DNA of 64,000 nucleotides from Bradyrhizobium manausense (GTDB lineage Bacteria; Pseudomonadota; Alphaproteobacteria; Rhizobiales; Xanthobacteraceae): the NCBI RefSeq assembly GCF_018131105.1, contig NZ_JAFCJI010000001.1, positions 3,162,001 through 3,226,000 on the forward strand. The letters are read 5' to 3'. The notes below the pieces were generated by a model. The model was not told the origin of the DNA. It did no database searches and worked only from the letters and a program-made list of their open reading frames with translations. Shown here piece by piece: positions 7,469 through 17,300 of this stretch; position 1 is the stretch's first letter; each line of letters begins with the position of its first letter. The translations under genes were made by a program, and so were the position numbers.

Positions 7469-10273
7469 ATGGATGACTCCCGCAAGACGCCGTTCGATCC
7501 CTCAATCGCAGTCTCGCCGAACAATCCCTGCCCCTTCCTGCGTGGTCTCGTCGGCGAAGGCTTCGTCGACGGCGGGACCGTCCCGCTCCGGACGCTGTCG
7601 CAGACCATCGCGAATGCAAGCGGCGAGACCGGACTGAAGAAGACCTCGGCCCGTATCCAGGTCCGCGGCGTCGCTCTGATCGCCAACGGCGCCTGTCACA
7701 TCCTGCAAAGCATCTTCTGGGGTGCGCAACTCGATGGCTTGCGCGGCGGCCCGCTCGACAAGCTCGGCGCCGGCTCGCGCATCCTCGGCGTCGACGGCAA
7801 GGTCAACGAGGACGAGATCGCGCGGCTCGCCGGTTTCGGCAACACCTATGCCGATCCGGATGGCGGCACCGAGATCGGGCTCAACGCCTCGCAGATCCAA
7901 ACCTTCATGAACGACAACCTCAAGCGCGCCGGCAATCAAGCGCGCTGGTATTATCCGATCCTGATGAAGTTCGAATGGCCGGTCTTGCTCAAGATCATGG
8001 GCAAGGGTCAGGGTGATGATCGCTATCTCAGCGTGGCCGAGGTGAGGACTTTATTCAACGAGCGCAAATTCCCTGACAGGATCACCCAGCGGATGGTCAG
8101 CCAGCCGGTCACCCCGCCCTCGCTGATCCTACGCGCCGTCGGCGGTCTCGTCGCCGCGCTGCTCGTCTTTGGTATCGTGGCGCTGCGCTTTCCGGATCAA
8201 TTCCAGCCGATGCTGCCCGGCATCCTCGGCGACCTCGTGGCGCCGCCGCTGCCGAAGCTTGTCGAACCCAAGGCCGCGTACTGGCTCGAGCAAAACTGGG
8301 CGCTGGAAGACCGGCACTGGTTTCATCACGCCAGCCAGGGCACCGCGACCTTCCCGGTGCCCTATAGCTGGTTCATGGCGCTGGAGCAGCCGCGGCTGCA
8401 CTTCTTCGCAAAGCCGGGAATGCTGCATGACAGTGATCATCTGCAGCGCTTCGGCTTCATCCCGAGCCCGCAGACGATCAACACCGACGACGCCACGCTG
8501 CGCCGGTTCGGCTATGCCAATGTCTACGACAAGACGAAGCCGGTGCCGGCGCGGCTTTGGGATCCGCCCGTCAAATGGGGCGCCCAGGCTGAGAACGTCG
8601 ACGGCCTGCCCGTCGGCTTTGCGCGCATGACCGGCGTGGCCGATCCCGCGACCGGCAAGGTCGGTGAGGACCGGATCGGCCTGACTTGCGCGGCATGCCA
8701 CACCGGCCAGATCCACTACAAGGGCATCGACATCCGCTTCGACGGCGGCCCCGCGATGACCGATTTGAGGAAGCTCGAGGTCACCACCGGCCTGTCGATC
8801 GCCTACACGCTCTACGTACCGGGTCGCTTCAAACGCTTCGCTGACCGTGTGCTCGGTGCCTCCGCAAGCGATGCGGACCGCGATGCACTGAAGCAGAAGC
8901 TGAGTGCGATCGGCACATTCCTGGTCGACTGGGAAAAGACCTACGCGAAAACCATCGAGGGCAAGACCAGGTTCAACGAGAAGACGAAGCGGGAGGAGCG
9001 GCAGCAGGACACCGAGGAGGGCTATGGCCGTCTCGATGCGCTCAACCGCATCGGCAACCAGGTCTTCGCCCAGGACATGACGCTGAGCGGCCTCAGCGGC
9101 TTCGAGAAGAACCTGCATGCCAAGGACGCGCCGGTCAGCTTCCCGCCGATCTGGACCGTGCCCTGGCTCAAATTCGCGCAGTACGACGCGTCGATCGAAC
9201 AACCGCTGATCCGCAACGCCGGCGAAGCGCTGGGCGTGACCGCGCTGCTCAACCTGTCCGACAATAGCTCCAAGGACACGCTGTTCCGCTCGTCGATGGA
9301 CGTCAAGAATCTGAACTGGATCGAGGACCTGCTGAAGGGATCGGCGCCCCTTCCGAAAAAGCAGCTCTCCGGACTGACGTCGCCGAAATGGCCGTCGGAC
9401 ATCATCGGCGATGCCGCGTGGAAGATCGATGGCGACCGCGTCAAACGCGGCCGCAAGCTCTATGCGGAGATCTGCGTCGAATGCCATCTCGGTCCGGTCA
9501 ACGATCCCGTGTTCGACACCGAGTTTCCGGACAAGAGCATCTGGTCGTCGTCACGGTGGGAGGCCATCGGCAACGACAAATTCCTGAACGAGGTCCAGAA
9601 AAGCGCCAAAGGCATGGGGACCGACCCCGCTCAGGCCAGCATCCTGGCGACGCGGACGGTTCAGGTGCCGGGCTTCCTCAAGCTCGATCCCACGCAGAAT
9701 CTCAATGCCTGGTGGAGCTGCAATCTGCCGGACATTTCTTCGACCGATATGCCGTACTCGCTCGGCCTGATGGTGCTCGTCGACATCGTCAGCCGCAAGG
9801 CCATGGACGACGCCAAGATCGATCCGAAGATTCAGCAGGCCTGGTGGGGAGGACGCAAGAATTGTCCCAACCCCGGCCCGCAGCCGGCCGAGAAGAACGA
9901 GCCCGGGCCATGGTATCGCGCCCGCCCGCTCAACGGGGTCTGGGCCACCGCGCCGTACCTGCACAACGGATCCGTCCCCTCGCTCTACTGGATGCTGAGC
10001 CCCGCTGCCGACCGCCCCAAATCGTTCTGCATGGGCGGCGATCGCGATTACGATCCGAAGCAGGTCGGCTTCGCGGTCTCCGATGGCGAGAGCTGCAAGA
10101 CCGGACAGTCGCGCTTCTCGACGCGGGCGTCCGATGGCACCGAGCTGTTCGGCAACAGCAATGCCGGCCACTCGTTCGACGGCACGCCAGGTCCCGGCAA
10201 GGACGGCACCATCGGCCGCGTGCTCAAGGAACAGGAGCGCTACGATCTGATCGAGTATCTGAAAACGCTCTGA
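7469..10273 (+). CDS. Large membrane-anchored di-haem cytochrome c (peroxidase/RoxA-like)
   Basis: A 934-residue protein. The first 210 residues form a domain with no signal peptide (NPCPFLRGLV near the start, then acidic EF-hand-like stretches such as DGKVNEDEI) that I cannot name. One membrane helix follows at about 215-240. The remaining 690 residues would be periplasmic and carry two CxxCH haem sites, CAACH near 407 and CVECH near 669, as in the di-haem cytochrome c peroxidase and rubber-oxygenase RoxA group. NGVWATAPYLHNGSVPSLY near 830 is typical of that group. The electron donor and substrate are unknown. The start ATG 7469 has AGGA upstream. Confidence 0.82.
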   Translation: MDDSRKTPFDPSIAVSPNNPCPFLRGLVGEGFVDGGTVPLRTLSQTIANASGETGLKKTSARIQVRGVALIANGACHILQSIFWGAQLDGLRGGPLDKLGAGSRILGVDGKVNEDEIARLAGFGNTYADPDGGTEIGLNASQIQTFMNDNLKRAGNQARWYYPILMKFEWPVLLKIMGKGQGDDRYLSVAEVRTLFNERKFPDRITQRMVSQPVTPPSLILRAVGGLVAALLVFGIVALRFPDQFQPMLPGILGDLVAPPLPKLVEPKAAYWLEQNWALEDRHWFHHASQGTATFPVPYSWFMALEQPRLHFFAKPGMLHDSDHLQRFGFIPSPQTINTDDATLRRFGYANVYDKTKPVPARLWDPPVKWGAQAENVDGLPVGFARMTGVADPATGKVGEDRIGLTCAACHTGQIHYKGIDIRFDGGPAMTDLRKLEVTTGLSIAYTLYVPGRFKRFADRVLGASASDADRDALKQKLSAIGTFLVDWEKTYAKTIEGKTRFNEKTKREERQQDTEEGYGRLDALNRIGNQVFAQDMTLSGLSGFEKNLHAKDAPVSFPPIWTVPWLKFAQYDASIEQPLIRNAGEALGVTALLNLSDNSSKDTLFRSSMDVKNLNWIEDLLKGSAPLPKKQLSGLTSPKWPSDIIGDAAWKIDGDRVKRGRKLYAEICVECHLGPVNDPVFDTEFPDKSIWSSSRWEAIGNDKFLNEVQKSAKGMGTDPAQASILATRTVQVPGFLKLDPTQNLNAWWSCNLPDISSTDMPYSLGLMVLVDIVSRKAMDDAKIDPKIQQAWWGGRKNCPNPGPQPAEKNEPGPWYRARPLNGVWATAPYLHNGSVPSLYWMLSPAADRPKSFCMGGDRDYDPKQVGFAVSDGESCKTGQSRFSTRASDGTELFGNSNAGHSFDGTPGPGKDGTIGRVLKEQERYDLIEYLKTL

Positions 10274-10282
10274 GTTGCGCAC

Positions 10283-10369
10283 CGTCATTGCGGGCACAGC
10301 GAAGCAATCCAGACCTCGGCCGCGGAGACAGCCTGGATTGCTTGGTCGCAAGAGCTCCTCGCATGACGG
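10283..10369. repeat. Palindromic repeat family A, copy 1
   Basis: Arms containing CGTCATTGCGGGCACAGCGA with GAAGCAATCCAGA, and TGGATTGCTT with CTCGCATGACGG, form a long imperfect hairpin between convergent genes. Related copies occur at 19091-19178, 23817-23892 and 61769-61855. Confidence 0.8.
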
Positions 10370-10387
10370 AGAGCGGAGCGCGCGCCT

Positions 10388-11335
10388 TTACTTGAACAGC
10401 GGCGTTCCCGGCACGAACGCATCGAATGCCGCCCAGAACTGGGAGCGGTAGCGGTCCTGCTCCTGGAGAATCTCGTGCTTGGAGCCGGCGATCACCAGAT
10501 GCGAGCCGGCGCGCAAGTGATAGGCGAACTCTTCGATCGCCGCGGTCGAGACCACGGTATCGTTGGACGCCGCCAGCATCAGGATCGGCTGCCGGATCTC
10601 GGAGGGGTAGTGCATGCCCTTGAATGTGTGCATCGCCCGAAATGCCGTATCGGCCCAGGCGACCGTCGGTGACGCCAGGCCGAGTGTCGGGTCTTCCTCC
10701 AGGATCGCGGCATTGCGCGCATAGCGCACGGGATCGCTGGTCAGGGGATTGTTGATGAACGGCGACAGCCCGGTGAGGCGATCGCTGCCGCCGGGAACGT
10801 AGCCACCACCCCGCCCCATCATCCGCATCGTCTTCAACAGCACCCGCACCGGAAACGAGGTGGCGCGGCCGGGCAGATCGATCATCGGCGCCGACAGCAC
10901 CATGCGGTCGAACCAGCGCTTGCCCGCATGGGCGAGGCGCAACAGCACCGCACCGCCCATGGAATGAGCCAACGCAAAGTACGGCGGCGGACAATCTGGC
11001 AGCACCACCTGCTGCACGAAGGCTTCGACGTCGATCTCGTAGTCGGCGAAGTTACGGACATAGCCCTTGCGCAGATCGCGCAGGCGGTGCGCCGAATGGC
11101 CCTGTCCGCGCCAGTCGACCATCGCCACCGCAAAGCCGCGGTCGCGCAAATCGCGCACGGTCTCGAAATATTTCTCGATCTGCTCGCTGCGCCCGCTGAA
11201 GACGCATACCGTGCCCTTGCGGTTCGCCGGCGGCGCCCAGCGCGCAAAGCGCAGCTCGACCCCGTCAGGCGTCTTGATGGTGCCGCTGACGACATCTTCG
11301 GGAACGGGGTTGGACGGAATCGAGACCAGCGTCAT
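10388..11335 (-). CDS. Alpha/beta hydrolase, lysophospholipase (PldB)-like
   Basis: A 315-residue cytoplasmic serine hydrolase. The nucleophile motif AHSMGG (Ser near residue 126) and the earlier VDWRGQGHS are characteristic of the lysophospholipase/monoacylglycerol-lipase group (Hydrolase_4). A catalytic Asp (about AASNDTV) and a late His (about AGSKHEI) complete the triad. It may cleave lysophospholipids or monoacylglycerols; the substrate is inferred. It points away from the hsp20 gene, and the ribosome-binding site is weak. Confidence 0.82.
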   Translation of the reverse strand: MTLVSIPSNPVPEDVVSGTIKTPDGVELRFARWAPPANRKGTVCVFSGRSEQIEKYFETVRDLRDRGFAVAMVDWRGQGHSAHRLRDLRKGYVRNFADYEIDVEAFVQQVVLPDCPPPYFALAHSMGGAVLLRLAHAGKRWFDRMVLSAPMIDLPGRATSFPVRVLLKTMRMMGRGGGYVPGGSDRLTGLSPFINNPLTSDPVRYARNAAILEEDPTLGLASPTVAWADTAFRAMHTFKGMHYPSEIRQPILMLAASNDTVVSTAAIEEFAYHLRAGSHLVIAGSKHEILQEQDRYRSQFWAAFDAFVPGTPLFK

Positions 11336-11408
11336 GATCGGAAGTGCGTAGGCGCCAATTGCTGTGAATCAAGGGGCGGGAGCGCCGAAAAGGCGATGAT
11401 GCCGCCCT

Positions 11409-11436
11409 CTTGAACGCCGTCTTGACTCACCCATAT
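11409..11436 (+). promoter_or_regulatory. Heat-shock (RpoH/sigma-32-like) promoter of hsp20
   Basis: CTTGAA at 11409-11414, preceded by CCCT, and CCCATAT at 11430-11436 with a 15-base spacer match the sigma-32 pattern. Transcription would start near 11442, exactly where the structured leader begins. TTGACT at 11422 could alternatively serve a sigma-70 promoter but lacks a good -10. Confidence 0.6.
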
Positions 11437-11441
11437 CACCT

Positions 11442-11556
11442 CAGTGCAGGCCGCTACCAGTGTTTCGGAACCGGAACATCAGGCTGCACACAGACTAAAG
11501 CCCGGCCCGATTGGCGGGCGGGTTACCGAAACAGTCGCTCAATGGAGGACTAGACC
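11442..11556 (+). promoter_or_regulatory. ROSE-type RNA thermometer in the hsp20 leader
   Basis: The roughly 115-nt leader folds into successive hairpins. GTGCAG (11444) pairs with CTGCAC (11484) around a 9-bp inner stem (11460-11468 with 11471-11479). GCCCG (11505) pairs with CGGGC (11515). A final hairpin at 11533-11551 has AGTC pairing with GACT and CTC with GAG, leaving one G unpaired. This last hairpin places TCGCT (11535-11539), a match to the ROSE signature UYGCU, opposite the Shine-Dalgarno GGAGGA (11544-11549). ROSE elements of Bradyrhizobium small heat-shock genes use exactly this arrangement to block ribosomes at normal temperature. Confidence 0.8.
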
Positions 11557-12027
11557 ATGCGTAGCTACGATCTCACCCCCTTCTACCGTTCCACCGTCGG
11601 CTTCGACCGCCTCTTCAATCTGCTCGACCAGGCAGGCTCTGACGGCAGCCCCGGATATCCCCCCTATAACATCGAGCGCACCGGCGAGAACGCCTACCGC
11701 ATCACCGTTGCGGTCTCGGGCTTCGCCAAGGATGAGCTCTCCATCGTCGCGAAGGAAAACACGCTGACGATCAAGGGCGAGAAAGTCGCCAACGAGAACT
11801 CGAAAGCCGAAGTGCTTTATCGCGGCATCGCCGCGCGTGCCTTCGAGCGCGCCTTCCAGCTCGCCGACTTCGTGCAGGTGAAGGACGCCTCGCTCGAGAA
11901 CGGCCTGCTTCACGTCGATCTCGTCCGCGAGATTCCCGAGGCCAAGAAACCGCGCCAGATCGCGATCAACGCCGGCGCAGCGAAGGCGCAAGTGATCGAG
12001 AACTCGGCCGCGCAAGCCGCCGCTTAA
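11557..12027 (+). CDS. Small heat-shock protein, Hsp20/alpha-crystallin family
   Basis: A cytoplasmic ATP-independent holdase of 156 residues. The alpha-crystallin domain spans roughly 32-130 (YNIERTGENAYRITVAVSGF, then ENTLTIKGEK and the late ENGLLHVDLVREIPE). It opens with the class-A rhizobial sequence MRSYDLTPFYRSTVGFDRLF, as in the IbpA-like HspH group of Bradyrhizobium. It binds unfolding proteins during heat stress. Expression should be controlled both by the heat-shock promoter and by the thermometer in its leader; a strong terminator follows. Confidence 0.93.
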   Translation: MRSYDLTPFYRSTVGFDRLFNLLDQAGSDGSPGYPPYNIERTGENAYRITVAVSGFAKDELSIVAKENTLTIKGEKVANENSKAEVLYRGIAARAFERAFQLADFVQVKDASLENGLLHVDLVREIPEAKKPRQIAINAGAAKAQVIENSAAQAAA

Positions 12028-12054
12028 GTCACCTACCACTTCCAGGTTTGAGAA

Positions 12055-12084
12055 AACGCCCCGGTGCCCCGGGGCGTTTTTTTT
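12055..12084 (+). terminator. Intrinsic terminator after hsp20
   Basis: A perfect 10-bp stem, AACGCCCCGG with CCGGGGCGTT, a 4-base loop TGCC, then an eight-T run. It begins 27 bases after the hsp20 stop. Confidence 0.9.
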
Positions 12085-12271
12085 GCGTGTTCGGTTGAAC
12101 TGGAAATACAGGCTCGATCTCTCATCCTACGTTGAGCCCGGCCCTGCGTAAGCCTGTGCGTCTCGTGGCGCCTGGGCAGGATGCTCGTCACGGATGAGTG
12201 ACCAAGCGTAACGCCGCTCCCCCGCGCATCGTCCTTTGGCTATCGAACACAAAACGAGACGGAGAACGATC

Positions 12272-13042
12272 ATGTCACTTTGGCGCAGCCTTTTCGTCGC
12301 CGCGAGCCTGCTGGCGGCGCCCATCAGCCTCGCTCACGCGCAGACGCCGCAGACGGTGAAGGCGAAGAACGTCGTCCTGGTGCACGGCGCCTGGGCCGAC
12401 GGCTCGAGCTGGGCCGAAGTGATCCCGATCCTCCAGGCCGCCGGTATTCACGTGACCGCCGTGCAGAATCCGCTGTCGTCTCTTGCCGACTCCGTCGATG
12501 CGACCAGGCGCGCGCTCGCCGAGCAGGACGGACCGACAGTGCTGGTCGCGCATTCCTGGGGCGGCACCGTGATCAGCCAGGTCGGCACCGATCCGAAGGT
12601 TACCGGTCTCGTCTACATCGCCGCACGCGCGCCCGATGCGAATGAGGATTTCGTTGCGCTCTCGAAGCAGTTTCCGGCCGGACCCGTTCGCGCCGGCGTC
12701 GTCGAGCGCGACGGCTACACAAAGCTCTCGGAAGATTCCTTCCTGAAGTATTTTGCCAATGGCGTGAAGCCGGAGCAGGCGAGGGAGCTCTACGCCGTGC
12801 AATGGCCGACGGCCGCCTCGATCTTCGCCGGCCGCACCACGGAAGCGGCATGGCGCTCCAAGCCGAGCTGGTACGCAGTGTCGAAGAACGACTACACCAT
12901 CAATCCCGATTTCGAACGCTTTCTCGCCAAGCGCATGAATGCGACCACCATCGAGCTCGACGCCGGCCACCTCTCGCTGGTGTCACATCCGAAGGACGTC
13001 GCGAATTTGATCCTGGAAGCGGCGGGGTCTCCGCGCAGCTGA
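12272..13042 (+). CDS. Exported alpha/beta hydrolase (EstC-like)
   Basis: A 256-residue protein with a clear signal peptide (residues 1-23, ending AHA). The mature part has VLVHGAWADGSSW (oxyanion region), the nucleophile motif AHSWGG near residue 100, and a C-terminal histidine in DAGHLSLVSHP. This is the pattern of EstC-type esterases and related cofactor-free hydrolases. Periplasmic location is inferred from the signal; the substrate is unknown. ATG 12272 has GGAG ten bases upstream and starts the signal peptide directly, so it is preferred over an in-frame start at 12236. Confidence 0.87.
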   Translation: MSLWRSLFVAASLLAAPISLAHAQTPQTVKAKNVVLVHGAWADGSSWAEVIPILQAAGIHVTAVQNPLSSLADSVDATRRALAEQDGPTVLVAHSWGGTVISQVGTDPKVTGLVYIAARAPDANEDFVALSKQFPAGPVRAGVVERDGYTKLSEDSFLKYFANGVKPEQARELYAVQWPTAASIFAGRTTEAAWRSKPSWYAVSKNDYTINPDFERFLAKRMNATTIELDAGHLSLVSHPKDVANLILEAAGSPRS

Positions 13043-13060
13043 GCTTCGTCGCAATGACGC

Positions 13061-13094
13061 AAAAGCGCCCGAGATCCTCGGGCGCTTTTGTTTT
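13061..13094. terminator. Bidirectional intrinsic terminator
   Basis: AAAAGCGCCCGAG (13061-13073) and CTCGGGCGCTTTT (13077-13089) form a 13-bp stem with a 3-base loop. There are T runs on the plus side and, because the left arm begins with AAAA, on the minus side too. It separates the hydrolase from the convergent gene at 13105. Confidence 0.9.
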
Positions 13095-13104
13095 TGCCCA
13101 GGAC

Positions 13105-13845
13105 CTAATCCAGTCCCTGCGCTGCGGGCATCTCCTGCGTTGGCAGGATTGTTACGGCAGGCTTGGCCTGTCCGATGGTTGGAGCCGCGGCCTCGGCGGG
13201 CTTGGCCTGTGCGGCGGCAGCGGTCTGCTGCGCAGGTTGCTGTGGCGTCTGCGCGACGGGCTTGGCGGCCGCCACCGGCGTTTCGGCGCGAGGCGGAGCC
13301 GCTTTCGGCAGCGGAACCGTGCGAGATGCGACATGCGGGATCGGCGCCGGCGGGCGCGGCGGGCCACTACGGACCATGGTCGGCGGCGGCAGCGCGCTTT
13401 GCGGCCGGTACGGTGCAACCGTGGGCTCTTCATAGGCAGGCGCCATGCCGTAGGCGTCCGCGGCCGGCATGAAGCGGATGATCCGGCCGTCGCGGGCGTC
13501 GATCACGAGCCGGCCGTCGTCGCCGCGGCGATCGATCACCGCGATGGTGTAAACCGCGCCACGCAGGCGCGGGATGCCGAGCGGCGAGAAGCCGTTGTCG
13601 CGCAGCACCGCGTAGACCTCGGTGGCCGGCAACAGCGCCGGCGCCGGGCTGCGTTCCTCATAGCCATAGCCGTAACCATAGCGCGGCGGTGGCGGCGGAG
13701 CGTCCTGCGCCGCGTAGGGCCCATCGAAATCGGACACGGCAAGGTAGGCCCCGCCCGAAGTACCGCTCGCCGGAACTTGTGCCTGAGCAGCGGTTGCAGC
13801 CAGCACCAGCGTGGCCGCAGCCACACATCCTGTGAAAAACTTCAT
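13105..13845 (-). CDS. Secreted Pro/Ala-rich protein of unknown function
   Basis: A 246-residue protein. An N-terminal signal peptide (MKFFTGCVAAATLVLAATAA, then QAQ) is followed by a conserved core at roughly 80-125 with AVLRDNGFSPLGIPRLRGAV and DARDGRIIRFMPA. This core resembles the short PepSY-like domain seen in other rhizobial exported proteins. The rest is a long, low-complexity Pro/Ala/Lys tail. The start ATG 13845 has AGGAG ten bases upstream. I do not recognise a function; the tail suggests a cell-envelope-spanning or disordered segment. Confidence 0.75.
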   Translation of the reverse strand: MKFFTGCVAAATLVLAATAAQAQVPASGTSGGAYLAVSDFDGPYAAQDAPPPPPRYGYGYGYEERSPAPALLPATEVYAVLRDNGFSPLGIPRLRGAVYTIAVIDRRGDDGRLVIDARDGRIIRFMPAADAYGMAPAYEEPTVAPYRPQSALPPPTMVRSGPPRPPAPIPHVASRTVPLPKAAPPRAETPVAAAKPVAQTPQQPAQQTAAAAQAKPAEAAAPTIGQAKPAVTILPTQEMPAAQGLD

Positions 13846-14337
13846 GGTCGACACGCTCCTGTCAGGCCCCCCGGATGGTCGCGCTCTTTCGCTTCTTGCG
13901 GCTTGGCGCGCCTTTCGAAGGGCTGATCCGAAGCTTCATTCGGGATTTCGGCGGTGCTTGGGCCGGATCAGGGCGCGTTTGCTTCAAAACCGGGGCCGCG
14001 CAACTTTCGGAAAGCGATTGATTGACATATCGGGAATCGGGACTTCCGCGCGCTTGTGTGATAGACAAAAATTTGGCAAGGTGGTGGTTAGGACAGGAAG
14101 ACTGTCTTAATTTTGGTTGCGGCTCCGGCATACGGATTGCAACGAAAGTCGGTGCTTTCGAGCGCCAAGAAGGCAACAGGCAAAGCCGTTCTCGGGGACG
14201 AAGAACGCCTTGGCCTGAATTTAAGAAAATGCGGCTCGCAGCGGACGAGCGGTGACCCAGAGGCGGGTGCCGCGGAACGCCCAAAGTGTGCCGAAGACGG
14301 CGGTGGGGCAGCTTGCCGCATGGAGAGGATTGGAACA
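13846..14337. other. Divergent intergenic region upstream of gltB
   Basis: This holds the promoters of gltB and of the secreted protein gene. A TTGACA hexamer lies at 14022-14027, but I cannot pair it with a good -10. No coding frame with a ribosome-binding site is evident, although the gltB frame is open back to 14113; the GltB start at 14338 is better supported. Confidence 0.4.
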
Positions 14338-17300
14338 ATGAACGGGTCGCAATTCGAGCGCGGAAACATCGTGGCAGAAGAGCTGTCGGCGACGGTCGCC
14401 TCGAAAACGACCGACCCGATTCAGGAACACAATTCGCGCCCGCCGGCCGTCGGCCTCTACGATCCGAGCCTGGAGAAGGACTCCTGCGGCGTCGGCTTCA
14501 TCGCCAACATTAAGGGCAAGAAGTCCCACGAGATCGTCGCGGACGCGCTCAACATCCTCTGCAATCTCGAGCACCGCGGCGCCGTTGGCGCCGACCCGCG
14601 CGCCGGTGACGGCGCCGGCATCCTGGTGCAGATCCCGCACGCCTTCTTCAGCCGCAAGGCGAAGGAGAACAAGTTTGAGCTGCCGGCGCCCGGCGAATAT
14701 GCCATCGGCGCACTGTTCATGCCGCGCGACACCGCCTGGCGCAACGTCATCAAGAGCATCATCGCCGATCAGATCAAGGCGGAAGGCCTGACCCTGCTCG
14801 GCTGGCGCGACGTACCGACCGACAATTCCTCGCTCGGCGTCACCGTGAAGCCGACCGAGCCCGCCTGCATGCAGGTGTTCATTGGCCGCAACGGCACCGC
14901 CAAGACCGAGGACGAGTTCGAACGCCACCTCTACATCCTGCGCAAGTCGATCTCGCAGGCGATCTACCAGCGCCGCGACCGCGGGCTCGCGGGCTATTAC
15001 CCCTGCTCGATGTCGTGCCGCACCGTGATCTACAAGGGCATGTTCCTCGCCGACCAGCTCGGCAAGTACTATCCCGACCTGCACGAGAAGGATTTCGAGA
15101 GCGCGCTCGCGCTCGTTCACCAGCGCTTCTCGACCAACACCTTCCCGGCGTGGTCGCTGGCGCATCCCTATCGCATGATCGCGCATAACGGCGAGATCAA
15201 CACGCTGCGCGGCAACACCAACTGGATGGCCGCACGTCAGGCCTCGGTGAGCTCCGAGCTCTACGGCAAGGACATCAGCCGGCTCTGGCCGATCTCTTAT
15301 GAAGGCCAGTCGGATACCGCCTGCTTCGACAACGCGCTCGAATTCCTGGTGCAGGGCGGCTACTCGCTGCCGCACGCCGTCATGATGATGATCCCGGAGG
15401 CGTGGGCCGGAAATCCCTTGATGGATGAGAAGCGCCGCGCCTTCTACGAATATCACGCCGCGCTGATGGAGCCGTGGGACGGCCCCGCCGCGATCGCCTT
15501 CACCGACGGCCGGCAGATCGGCGCCACGCTCGACCGCAACGGCCTGCGGCCGGCGCGCTACCTCGTAACCAAGGACGACCGCATCGTCATGGCGTCCGAA
15601 ATGGGCGTGCTGACGATCCCAGAGGACCAGATCATCACCAAGTGGCGCCTGCAGCCTGGCAAGATGCTGCTGGTCGACCTCGAACAGGGCCGCCTGATCC
15701 CTGACGACGAGATCAAGGCCGAGCTCGCCAAGAGCCATCCCTACAAGGAGTGGCTGGAGCGGACCCAGATCGTACTGGAAGATCTGCCGAAGGTGCCGAC
15801 CACGGGCGTGCGCTCGAACCTGTCGCTGCTCGATCGCCAGCAGGCGTTCGGCTACAGCCAGGAAGACATCGCGATCCTGATGACGCCGATGGCGGCCACC
15901 GGTGAGGAAGCCGCGGGCTCGATGGGCAACGACACGCCGATCTCGGCACTGTCGGACAAGGCCAAGCCGCTGTTCACCTACTTCAAGCAGAACTTTGCGC
16001 AGGTCACCAACCCGCCGATCGACCCGATCCGCGAGGAGCTGGTGATGAGTCTTGTCTCCATCATCGGACCGCGGCCGAACCTGTTCGACCTGCAGGGTCT
16101 TGCCACCACCAAGCGTCTGGAAGCGCGCCAGCCGATCCTGACCGACGCGGATCTGGAAAAGATCCGCTCGATCTCGGACGTGGCCGATTCCCATTTCAGG
16201 TCGCGCACGCTGGACACCACCTTCCACGCCGGTCTCGGCGCGGCCGGCATGGACCAGGTGCTCGACGAGCTCTGCGCGCGTGCCGAGAGCGCCGTGCGCG
16301 AGGGCGTCAACATCATCATCCTGTCCGACCGCATGGTCGGCAGCGACCGGGTTGCAATCCCGTCGCTGTTGGCCTGCGCCTCCGTGCATCACCATCTGAT
16401 CCGCACCGGCCTGCGTACCTCGGTCGGTCTCGTCGTCGAATCCGGAGAGCCGCGCGAAGTGCATCACTTCGCCTGCCTCGCGGGCTACGGCGCCGAGGCG
16501 ATCAACCCCTATCTCGCGTTCGAATCCATCGTCGCGATGAAGGATCGCCTGCCCGGCTCGCTCGACGATTACGAGATCGTCAAGCGCTACATCAAGTCGA
16601 TCGGCAAAGGTCTGCTCAAGGTGATGTCCAAGATGGGCATCTCGACCTACCAGTCCTATTGCGGCGCGCAGATCTTCGACGCGGTCGGCCTCAAGGCTGA
16701 TTTCGTCGCAAAATTCTTCGCCGGCACGCACACCCGCGTCGAAGGCGTGGGTCTTGCCGAGATCGCGGAAGAAGCCGTGCGCCGTCATGCCGACGCGTTC
16801 GGCGATGCGCTGGTTTACAAGACCGCGCTCGATGTCGGCGGCGAATATGCCTATCGCAGCCGCGGCGAGGACCATGCATGGACCGCTGAATCGGTCGGCC
16901 TGCTTCAACACGCGGCCCGCGGCAATTCGCTGGAGCGCTATCGCGCCTTCGCCAAGATCCTCAACGAGCAGTCGGAGCGCCTGCTGACGCTGCGCGGCCT
17001 GTTCCGGATCAAGAATGCGGAGGAAGAGAAGCGCAAGCCCATCCCGCTCGAGCAGGTCGAGCCGGCCAAGGACATCGTCAGGCGTTTCGCCACGGGCGCG
17101 ATGAGCTTCGGCTCGATCTCGCGCGAGGCACACACCACGCTCGCGATCGCCATGAACCGGATCGGCGGCAAGTCGAACACCGGCGAAGGCGGCGAGGAAG
17201 CCGACCGCTTCAAGCCGATGCCGAACGGCGATTCCATGCGTTCGGCGATCAAGCAGGTCGCCTCGGGCCGCTTCGGCGTCACCACGGAGTATCTCGTCAA

